From positions 1-6,170 of the forward strand of contig VGCB01000179.1 of NCBI GenBank assembly GCA_016870235.1: a DNA stretch of 6,170 nt, written 5' to 3'. Positions 1 to 5,223 of the stretch are shown here, piece by piece (within the stretch, counting starts at the first letter, position 1; each line of letters opens with the position of its first letter). The stretch is from Actinomycetota bacterium. GTDB lineage: Bacteria > Actinomycetota > Thermoleophilia > Gaiellales > Gaiellaceae. The notes under the pieces were generated by a model. That model was not told where the DNA came from and did no database searches. It was given only the letters and a program-made list of their open reading frames with translations. The translations under genes and the position numbers were made by a program.

Positions 1-859
1 CGACCGCCAGCCGCGTGTCCTCCGGGGCGAAGGCGAGCGTCGTCACCTTCCCAGCCTCGGGCAGGAGCATCGCGGGCGTCCGCCCCGCGGGGCCCTTCCC
101 TGAACAGTCCCACACCGCCACCGAGTCGCCGCCGCCCGTCGCGAGGTAGCGGCTCGTCGCGTCCCAGGTGAGCTCGACCACCTTCGTCTCGAAGCCGGAC
201 ATCATCATGTCCTCGCCGCGCTCGATCCGCCACAGGTGCACCGTTGCGTCCTGGTCGCCCGTCGCGAGCCAGGCGCCGTCGGGGCTCCAGGCGACCCGCA
301 GCACCGATCCCTTCCAGGTGAGCGTCCGCGTCTCGCCGCGCGCAGGACGCCACATGCGGACGCCGCCGTAGGTCGCGGCGCCCAGCTCGAGGTCCCTGGC
401 GCCGGGCCTCCAGCCGAGGTCGAGGACGGTGCTCGGGTGCTCCGTCGAGACGTGCTGCTCACGGCCGGCCGGGTCGAGGACGCATACCTTGCGCCCGGCT
501 GCGATCGCCAGCCGCTTCCCGTCTGTCGTCCACGACAGCGCCTCGACCCACGCCGAGCCGAGCTCGACCTCCCACAGCAGCTCGCCGCTCTCGCCCCAGA
601 GGCGCACGCACCCGTCCTGGCCGCCGCTCGCGAGCTCTCCGGCGCCCGGCCTCCAGGCGATCGACGTCGTCCCGAGGCCGTGGCCGGAGAGGTCCGCCAC
701 CGTCTCGCCGCGCTCGGCCGAGGCGAGCAGGATCGGGCCACCGATCGAGGCGGCGGCGACGGTGGCGCCGGAGGGCGACCAGCCGAGACCGACGACGTGA
801 TCGTCGACGGCCGCCGTCCAGAGGGCCGGCGAGGTCGGGGCGGCCGTCACGTCAGACAT
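1..859 (-). CDS. WD40-repeat beta-propeller protein, 3' end beyond window
   Basis: This reading frame stays open from the ATG at 859-857 to the left edge, giving 286 visible residues with no stop. At least six WD-type blades and the start of a seventh are visible. They begin near residues 22, 63, 103, 142, 185, 226 and 271, with strand signatures such as [14 protein letters not shown] (75-88), [14 protein letters not shown] (197-210) and [14 protein letters not shown] (238-251). A seven-bladed propeller of roughly 330-340 residues is expected, so about 40-50 residues are probably missing. There is no signal peptide or membrane segment, so it should be cytoplasmic. The segment VWDCSGKGP (249-257) departs from a generic blade and looks like a family-specific motif. 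The gene overlaps the GTPase gene by 13 bp. An alternative in-frame GTG at 850-848 would form a GTGA overlap with the GTPase stop and sits about 10 nt after a GAGG. Translational coupling is likely either way. Its function is unknown; a scaffold or client-recognition role with the GTPase is inferred from the arrangement only. Confidence 0.88.
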   Translation of the reverse strand, partial: MSDVTAAPTSPALWTAAVDDHVVGLGWSPSGATVAAASIGGPILLASAERGETVADLSGHGLGTTSIAWRPGAGELASGGQDGCVRLWGESGELLWEVELGSAWVEALSWTTDGKRLAIAAGRKVCVLDPAGREQHVSTEHPSTVLDLGWRPGARDLELGAATYGGVRMWRPARGETRTLTWKGSVLRVAWSPDGAWLATGDQDATVHLWRIERGEDMMMSGFETKVVELTWDATSRYLATGGGDSVAVWDCSGKGPAGRTPAMLLPEAGKVTTLAFAPEDTRLAV

Positions 860-2202
860 GCCTCGAAGCCCTGTTGCAGCTCCTCCCGGTCGAGGTTGCG
901 GCCGATGAAGACGAGCGAGCTGCGGCGCTCCTCGCCCGGGGCCCAGGCGCGGTCGTGATCGGCCTCGAGCAGCATGTGCACCGCCTGGAGCACGAACCGC
1001 TCGTCGACCCCTGCGACCGAGACGATGCCCTTCGTCCGGAAGATGTCGACGCCGCGCTCCGCGAGCAGCCCGCGCAGCCAGCGGATCAGCTTCTCGGGGT
1101 CGGCGTGCGCATCGGCGGCGAGGGCGACGGAGCCGACGGTGTCGTCGTGCTCGTGGTCCGGGTCGACGTCGATCGAGAGGTCCGCCGCGCGCTCGCGGCC
1201 GGTTGAGTCGACGAGCCGCATCGCGAACTCGTCGGGGCCGTGCTGCGTAAAGAGCGCGACCACGGTCGGAGCCGCCAGCTCGAGTCGCGCCACGGCGCCC
1301 ACGTCGACGCCGAGCCGATGGAGCGTCCCGTTCACGGGCAGCGTGCCACCCTCGGGGATCGGGGCCGGCTCGCGTGTCCAGGCGACGACCACCTCCTGCT
1401 CGATCCGCTCGAGCGCCGCCCGCTCGACACCATCGATCGCGGCCGCGAGCAGGTCGATCGTGGGGTCGGGCCCCGCCTCGAACGCGAGCTCGTACGTCCC
1501 CGCCGCGAGCGCGAAGGCGCCCATCCATTCGAACGGGTACTCCGGCTCGAGGAACGCCGGATCCGTCTCGAGCGCGCGCCCGAGGTCGAAGCCGCCGACG
1601 TCCAGGACGTGGTCGAGATCCACGGCGGACCGCTCCGTCCGGTGGATCGTCGCGACGGCGTTGATCGCCCGTACCCGACGCTCGAGCCGTTCGAGCGCCG
1701 CCGGCTCGACGAGATCCGTCTTGTTCAGCAGGATCACGTCGGCGAACGCGATCTGCTCCTTCGCCTCGTCCGACTCGTCGAGATGGAGCTCCAGGTGCTT
1801 GGCGTCGACCACGGTCACGATCCCGTCGAGGGCGAGCTTCTCGCGCATCTCGTCGTCGACGAAGAACGTCTGGGCGACGGGGCCGGGATCGGCCAGCCCG
1901 GTCGTCTCGATCAGCACGGCGTCGAACCCGTCGCGCCGCTTCATCAGGTTGCCGAGGATGCGGATCAGGTCGCCGCGGACGGTGCAGCAGATGCACCCGT
2001 TGTTCATCTCGAAGATCTCCTCGTCGGCGCCGATGACGAGGTCCTGGTCGACGCCGACCTCGCCGAACTCGTTGACGACGACCGCGATCCGCTTGCCGTG
2101 CTGCTCGGTGAGGATGCGGTTGAGCAGCGTCGTCTTGCCGGCGCCAAGGTAGCCGGTGAGGACGGTGACGGGAACCGGATCGGGCTCGTGGACGGCGGTC
2201 AT
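847..2202 (-). CDS. CobW/COG0523 G3E-family GTPase, probable zinc metallochaperone
   Basis: This 451-residue protein is a P-loop GTPase of the G3E family. Visible motifs are Walker [10 protein letters not shown] (17-25), the CxCC metal motif in [13 protein letters not shown] (C70, C72, C73), Walker B-like ETTG (99-102) and the guanine-specificity motif NKTD (160-163). A CobW C-terminal domain occupies about 355-435, with an ending typical of the family (FIGRNLD, 432-438). COG0523 proteins hydrolyse GTP to deliver or allocate metal, often zinc under starvation, to client enzymes. The protein is longer than the usual 320-400 residues because about 130 residues (about 215-345, starting near [12 protein letters not shown]) separate the G domain from the C-terminal domain. 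A short acidic/His cluster DPDHEHDD (347-354) precedes the C-terminal domain, where other members carry His-rich metal loops. The ATG at 2202 was chosen because a strong Shine-Dalgarno precedes it, Walker A begins 16 residues later, and sequence further upstream encodes the permease C-terminus. Its position behind a metal ABC transporter supports zinc rather than cobalamin or nitrile hydratase work. The exact client is unknown. Confidence 0.95.
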   Translation of the reverse strand: MTAVHEPDPVPVTVLTGYLGAGKTTLLNRILTEQHGKRIAVVVNEFGEVGVDQDLVIGADEEIFEMNNGCICCTVRGDLIRILGNLMKRRDGFDAVLIETTGLADPGPVAQTFFVDDEMREKLALDGIVTVVDAKHLELHLDESDEAKEQIAFADVILLNKTDLVEPAALERLERRVRAINAVATIHRTERSAVDLDHVLDVGGFDLGRALETDPAFLEPEYPFEWMGAFALAAGTYELAFEAGPDPTIDLLAAAIDGVERAALERIEQEVVVAWTREPAPIPEGGTLPVNGTLHRLGVDVGAVARLELAAPTVVALFTQHGPDEFAMRLVDSTGRERAADLSIDVDPDHEHDDTVGSVALAADAHADPEKLIRWLRGLLAERGVDIFRTKGIVSVAGVDERFVLQAVHMLLEADHDRAWAPGEERRSSLVFIGRNLDREELQQGFEACLT

Positions 2203-2206
2203 GGCT

Positions 2207-2215
2207 CTCCTTCCT
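2207..2215 (-). promoter_or_regulatory. Strong Shine-Dalgarno for the CobW-type GTPase
   Basis: Read on the minus strand, AGGAAGGAG lies immediately before the ATG at 2202, with four bases after its last G (AGCC). It occupies most of the 19-bp gap between the permease stop and the GTPase start. It is the best ribosome binding site in the operon and fixes the GTPase start at 2202 instead of any upstream in-frame codon. Confidence 0.8.
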
Positions 2216-2221
2216 GGGGGA

Positions 2222-3079
2222 TCAGGGGCTTCCGGGCGCGGCGGCGACGAGCAGCCGTCGCCGGGTGCTGCGTCGCCGGACGGTTCGCCCGGCGAGGACG
2301 GCGGCGAAGCACGCGGTGTTCGCGAGGACGATCGCCGCCCCGCTCGAGACCTCCGCGTAGTACGAGGCGTAGAGGCCACCGATCCCCGCGACGATCGCGA
2401 CCGCGAGCCCGATCGCCATCATCCGCGGCAGCGTCCGCGCGACGAGCGACGCGGTCGCCGCGGGCGTCACGAGCAGCGCGCTCGTGAGGACGACGCCGAC
2501 CGCCTGGATGCCGGCGACGACCGCGAGGGCCAGCGCCACGAGCAGCACCTGCCGAAGCCGGTCGGCGTCGAGGCCCATCACCCGGGCATGGGTGGAGTCG
2601 AACGACGTCAGCTCGAGCTCCTTGTGCAGCACCGCGACGAGCCCGAGCACGACGGCGGCGACGATCGCGAGCGCGACGATGTCGTCGGTCGTGACGCCGA
2701 GGACGTTGCCGAACAGGATGTGGGAGAGGTCCCGGTAGCTCGCCGTGGTCGAGATCAGGAGGATCCCGAGGGCGAAGAGCGCCGTGAAGACGAGGCCGAT
2801 CGCGCTGTCCTCGCGCAGCAGGCCCCGACGGGAGATCCAGCCGACCGCCAGCGCCGTGACCACGCCGGCGGCGATCGCTCCGCCGAACAGGCTCCAGCCC
2901 GCGAGGTAGGCGACGACGACGCCCGGCATCGCCGTGTGCGCGAGCGCGTCGCCGAGGAACGCCATCCGGCGCAGGACCACGTACGCGCCGAGCGTGGCGC
3001 ACGACAGCGAGACGAGCACGACCGCGACGAGCGCGGAGCGCATGAACGGATACGCGAATGGCTCCGTCAGCCAGTCCAC
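2222..3079 (-). CDS. znuB: Metal ABC transporter permease, ABC-3 (ZnuB/MntB) family
   Basis: This 285-residue polytopic inner-membrane protein forms the translocation channel of a zinc/manganese ABC importer. The hydrophobic profile suggests eight or nine helices, the first at about residues 13-35. Family landmarks are [17 protein letters not shown] (37-53), the conserved cytoplasmic-face motif of ABC-3 permeases, and [20 protein letters not shown] (89-108). A further conserved stretch near [11 protein letters not shown] follows. Length fits the family (about 270-290 residues). The start is a GTG at 3079, preceded by GAGGAG with a 5-nt spacer, and it overlaps the ATPase stop by 13 bp. The in-frame ATG 12 codons later would remove the N-terminal leader before the first helix and has no comparable ribosome binding site. 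The C-terminus is Arg-rich ([11 protein letters not shown]), consistent with a cytoplasmic tail. Metal choice cannot be decided from the permease; zinc is favoured by the neighbours. Confidence 0.95.
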   Translation of the reverse strand: MDWLTEPFAYPFMRSALVAVVLVSLSCATLGAYVVLRRMAFLGDALAHTAMPGVVVAYLAGWSLFGGAIAAGVVTALAVGWISRRGLLREDSAIGLVFTALFALGILLISTTASYRDLSHILFGNVLGVTTDDIVALAIVAAVVLGLVAVLHKELELTSFDSTHARVMGLDADRLRQVLLVALALAVVAGIQAVGVVLTSALLVTPAATASLVARTLPRMMAIGLAVAIVAGIGGLYASYYAEVSSGAAIVLANTACFAAVLAGRTVRRRSTRRRLLVAAAPGSP

Positions 3080-3825
3080 ACGAGCTCCTCGGACGCGACG
3101 CCGGCGGCTGCGGAGGGGAGCATCCGCCCGTCGCGCAGCTCGACGACCTCGTCGAAGTCGCCGGCCACGAGGTCGCGGTCGTGGGTGGCGACCACCAGCG
3201 TCCGCCCCCGCCGCGCCAGGCCCTCGAGCACGGACGCCACGGTCGCCCGCGTCGTCTGGTCGACTGCGTTCAGCGGCTCGTCCAGGAGGAGCAGCTCGGC
3301 CTCCTGCGCCAGGGCGCGCGCGAGCAGCGCACGCTGCTGCTGGCCGCCGGAGAGCGCGCCGATCTGCCGCTCCCGAAGCGGCAGCAGTCCGAGCTGTTCG
3401 AGCGCGTCGGCCGCCATCGCCCGGTCGTGCCGCCCCGGTCGCCGGAGCCAGCCGCAGTGCACGTAGCGGCCACCGAGGACGAGCCGCTCGACCGTGATCG
3501 GGAAGCTCCAGTCGATCTCCGATCGCTGCGGCAGGAAGGCGACGCGGTGGTGACACGCGCCGACGCGATTGCCGAAGACGCGCACGTCTCCCGCGGTGGG
3601 CGCCTGCAGCCCTGCCGCGAGCTTCAGGAACGTCGACTTGCCCGACCCGTTGTGCCCGATCAGCGCCGCGCGCGACCCCCGCTCGACCGCGAGTCGGAGG
3701 TCGGCGATCGCCTCCCTCGAGGCGCCGGGGTAGACGTACGTGAGGCCGTGGGCCTCGAGCGCCGGCGCGCCCGGCCTCGGGTCGGCGTGGCCGCGGCCGG
3801 CGTACGGGAGCCGCGGGTGCGTCAT
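3067..3825 (-). CDS. znuC: Metal ABC transporter ATP-binding protein (ZnuC/MntA-like)
   Basis: This 252-residue cytoplasmic ATPase energises the importer. Visible motifs are Walker A GHNGSGKST (57-65), the Q-loop glutamine in LPQ (Q100), signature LSGGQQQR (158-165), Walker B LLLLDEP (178-184), a D-loop around NAVD (186-189) and the switch histidine H215 in VVATHD. The segment just after the Q-loop, PQRSEIDWSFPITVERLVL (99-117), is the form typical of the manganese/iron/Tro-type branch (PQR..VDW.FP.TV). ZnuC of Escherichia coli does not have it, so the zinc-specific name is provisional. The N-terminus carries an unusual 20-residue Pro/Arg/Gly-rich lead-in before the first strand. The ATG at 3825 forms an ATGA overlap with the binding-protein stop, which fixes the start and implies translational coupling. 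No strong Shine-Dalgarno is present. Confidence 0.96.
   Translation of the reverse strand: MTHPRLPYAGRGHADPRPGAPALEAHGLTYVYPGASREAIADLRLAVERGSRAALIGHNGSGKSTFLKLAAGLQAPTAGDVRVFGNRVGACHHRVAFLPQRSEIDWSFPITVERLVLGGRYVHCGWLRRPGRHDRAMAADALEQLGLLPLRERQIGALSGGQQQRALLARALAQEAELLLLDEPLNAVDQTTRATVASVLEGLARRGRTLVVATHDRDLVAGDFDEVVELRDGRMLPSAAAGVASEELVWTG
3085..3090 (-). promoter_or_regulatory. Shine-Dalgarno for the permease GTG start
   Basis: GAGGAG on the minus strand lies inside the last codons of the ATPase gene, five nucleotides before the GTG at 3079. It decides the start of the permease and places it in a 13-bp overlap with the ATPase stop codon at 3069-3067. Confidence 0.75.
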
Positions 3826-4784
3826 CCGGCGAGCGCTTCGACGACCGCGTCGACGTTCGCCCGCATCATTCCGACGTAGGTGGCCCCCGCCGTTCCCTCG
3901 GGGCCGAGGGCGTCGCTGTAGAGGGGCGGCGCGACGACGACGCCGGAGGCCTCGGCGACCCGCTCGAGGAGCTTCGAGCTCTCGATGTTCTCCGAGAACA
4001 CCGCGCGGACACCCGTCGCCTCGATGCGGTCGACGAGCTCGGCGATCCTGCCGGCGGAGGCGTCGGCGGCCTCGGTCGACGCCGGCAACGCCGTCCCGAC
4101 CACCTCGAAGCCGTAGGCCTTCGCGAAATACCCGAACGCGTCGTGGTTGGTCACGAGCTTGCGTCCGCCGGCGGGGATGCGCGCGACCTGCTCGCGCACG
4201 TACGCGTCGAGGTCGGCGAGCTCGGCCAGGTACGCGTCGGCGTTCTCGCGGTAGGTGTCGGCGTTGCGGGGATCCGCCTCGACGAGAGCGTCCCGCACGC
4301 GTCCGGCGATGACGCTGACGTTCCCGACGTCCTGCCAGACGTGCGGGTCGGCCTCCTCCTCGCCGTCCTCGACGAGCGTCGTGGGCGTGATCCCCTCCGT
4401 CGCGACGACGCGGACGGCGTCGGCGCCGGAGGACGCGAACAGATCGTCGAGCCACACCTCGAAGCCGAGGCCGTTCTCGAGCACGAGGTCGGCCTCGGCC
4501 ACGGCCACGCCGTCCTTCGGGGTCGGCTCGAACACGTGCGCGTCGCCGTCGGGGCCGACGAGCGTCGTCAGCGAGATCGCACCGCCACCCACGGCACGGG
4601 CGACGTCGCCGAGGATGGAGAAGGTGGCGACGACCTCGACCGGGCCGTCCCCGTCCTGCGCTTCCTCACCGCCGCAGCCCGAGACCGCGAGGGCGGCCGC
4701 GGCGAGCACCGCCGCCGCCATAGCACCGCGCCGGCGCGAGGTCGTCGCCCGTCGCCTGTCGGAAGTGCGCGCTCTCGAGCTCAT
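3822..4784 (-). CDS. znuA: Zinc/manganese-binding lipoprotein of the ABC importer (cluster A-I, ZnuA-like)
   Basis: This 320-residue extracytoplasmic solute-binding protein captures metal and docks on the permease. The N-terminus is Arg-rich (1-21) and followed by a short hydrophobic run with lipobox VSGC; C37 is the predicted lipidated residue. Cluster A-I metal ligands are visible: H83 in DAHVFEP, H148 in DPHVWQD, H214 in TNHDAFGYF and D291 in YSDALG. Three His plus Asp is the zinc or TroA-like set, whereas dedicated manganese/iron binders usually have Glu at the third position. The loop before H148 is short and acidic (EDGEEEAD, 139-146) instead of the His-rich loop of many ZnuA proteins. 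The ATG at 4784 was chosen because it gives a proper signal sequence. Upstream in-frame codons run through the operator-like region, and the next ATG (4721) would remove the positive n-region. No Shine-Dalgarno precedes it, so a leaderless or very short-leader transcript is likely. The stop overlaps the ATPase start by 4 bp. Confidence 0.93.
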   Translation of the reverse strand: MSSRARTSDRRRATTSRRRGAMAAAVLAAAALAVSGCGGEEAQDGDGPVEVVATFSILGDVARAVGGGAISLTTLVGPDGDAHVFEPTPKDGVAVAEADLVLENGLGFEVWLDDLFASSGADAVRVVATEGITPTTLVEDGEEEADPHVWQDVGNVSVIAGRVRDALVEADPRNADTYRENADAYLAELADLDAYVREQVARIPAGGRKLVTNHDAFGYFAKAYGFEVVGTALPASTEAADASAGRIAELVDRIEATGVRAVFSENIESSKLLERVAEASGVVVAPPLYSDALGPEGTAGATYVGMMRANVDAVVEALAG

Positions 4785-5223
4785 GAAGATAATGAGTATC
4801 ATACTTATCCATGAGACCCGTGCGCAGGTTCGCGAGCTGGCGCGGCGCCGGGCGGGGAGCGCGCTGATCACCCCGCCCGACACTGCCGCCGTGCGCGCCG
4901 CCGCCGCCGTGATCGGGACGCGGTGGACGGCGCTCGTCGTCCACGACCTCTCCGAGGGCCCACGCCGCTTCTGCGAGATCGAGCGCGCCTGCCCGGGCCT
5001 CGGCTCGCGGACGCTGTCGTGCCGCCTGCGGGCGCTGCAGGCGGGCGGCTACGTCGAGAGGCTCGAGCCGGGCGGCACGTATCGACTGACGACATCGGGC
5101 CGCGGGCTCCTCCCGATCGTCGACGCCATGCGCGAGTTCGGCCGGCAGTGGCCGCCCTGCAGCGCGGCCGTCAGTGCGCGTGCCCGTGGTGGGCGTCGCC
5201 GAGCGCCTTCACCGGCAGCCTGA
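4783..5223 (+). CDS. HxlR-family winged helix-turn-helix transcriptional regulator
   Basis: This protein of about 146 residues carries an HxlR-type DNA-binding domain. Family landmarks are AAVIGTRWTALVVHDLSEGP (41-60, the family's vIGgkWt..IL..L..G), RRFCEIERACPGLGSRTLS (61-79) and LRALQAGGYVER (82-93). The wing YRLTTSGRGLLPIVDAM (100-116) follows. The wing is shortened: the usual PPRVEY stretch is reduced to EPGGT. Four cysteines are present (C64, C70, C80, C126), three around the recognition helix, while the N-terminal redox cysteine known from HypR-like members is absent. The start is uncertain: ATG 4783, ATG 4792 or GTG 4891 are in frame and none has a good Shine-Dalgarno. Codons from 4813 onward end almost always in G or C, which favours one of the two upstream starts. 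The last 17 or so residues are Ala/Arg-rich and overlap the 3' end of the YibE/F gene. Divergent placement suggests it senses metal or redox state and acts on the shared promoter region; this is inference. Confidence 0.82.
   Translation: MKIMSIILIHETRAQVRELARRRAGSALITPPDTAAVRAAAAVIGTRWTALVVHDLSEGPRRFCEIERACPGLGSRTLSCRLRALQAGGYVERLEPGGTYRLTTSGRGLLPIVDAMREFGRQWPPCSAAVSARARGGRRRAPSPAA
4788..4809. promoter_or_regulatory. Candidate Fur-family (Zur/Fur/Mur-type) operator
   Basis: A 22-bp imperfect palindrome sits in the only AT-rich island of this GC-rich window. Outer arms are GATAA and TTATC. An inner, offset near-palindrome is ATGA-GTA-TCAT. Its left 8 bases, GATAATGA, equal the start of the classical Fur consensus (GATAATGATAATCATTATC), and by eye 14 of 19 positions match overall. 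It lies directly upstream of znuA and overlaps a -10-like hexamer, so a bound repressor would block transcription. Which Fur-family protein binds is not visible; the transporter context favours Zur or a manganese sensor. The divergent HxlR-family protein is an alternative binder. Confidence 0.6.
4798..4803 (-). promoter_or_regulatory. Candidate -10 element of the znu operon promoter
   Basis: Minus-strand TATGAT matches the TATAAT consensus at five of six positions and the actinobacterial TAnnnT pattern. It would place the transcription start near 4791, leaving only about seven nucleotides before the znuA ATG. That agrees with the missing Shine-Dalgarno. The -35 region at 17-18 bp spacing (about 4821-4827) is poor, with three of six matches at best. 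The hexamer lies inside the operator-like palindrome. Confidence 0.45.

Noticed and set aside
1..859. WD40 protein as AztD, the zinc chaperone with a propeller fold from azt operons
   Set aside because: AztD is exported and His-rich at its N-terminus. This protein has no signal peptide and no His-rich N-terminus, and it has canonical WD repeats.
2203..2379. N-terminal extension of the GTPase by 59 residues
   Set aside because: The extension is Ser/Pro/Arg-rich and lies over the permease C-terminus in another frame. A strong Shine-Dalgarno precedes the ATG at 2202, and Walker A then falls at the usual distance from the start.
974..3466. Long plus-strand open frames of about 390-440 residues opposite the operon
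   Set aside because: They are low-complexity Ser/Arg or Asp/Arg-rich shadows caused by high GC content, and none has a recognisable motif. The minus-strand frames carry all the family signatures.
3826..4455. Upstream extension of the ATPase reading frame
   Set aside because: It is an Arg-rich shadow of the znuA coding sequence. The ATGA overlap at 3822-3825 and the family length place the start at 3825.
4666..4812. Small minus-strand frame starting at the ATG at 4812 (MDKYDTHYLHELE...), considered as a leader peptide
   Set aside because: It starts inside the palindrome region upstream of the predicted transcription start and turns into Gly/Arg-rich shadow sequence across znuA. It has no ribosome binding site.
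4785..4883. Upstream extension of znuA to a GTG at 4883
   Set aside because: It would translate the operator-like island and part of the opposite-strand regulator. It would also put more than 30 extra residues before the signal sequence.
5182..5194. GCCC-GTGGT-GGGC hairpin as an intrinsic terminator
   Set aside because: It has only a 4-bp stem and no T-tract on either strand, and it lies within coding sequence of both convergent genes.
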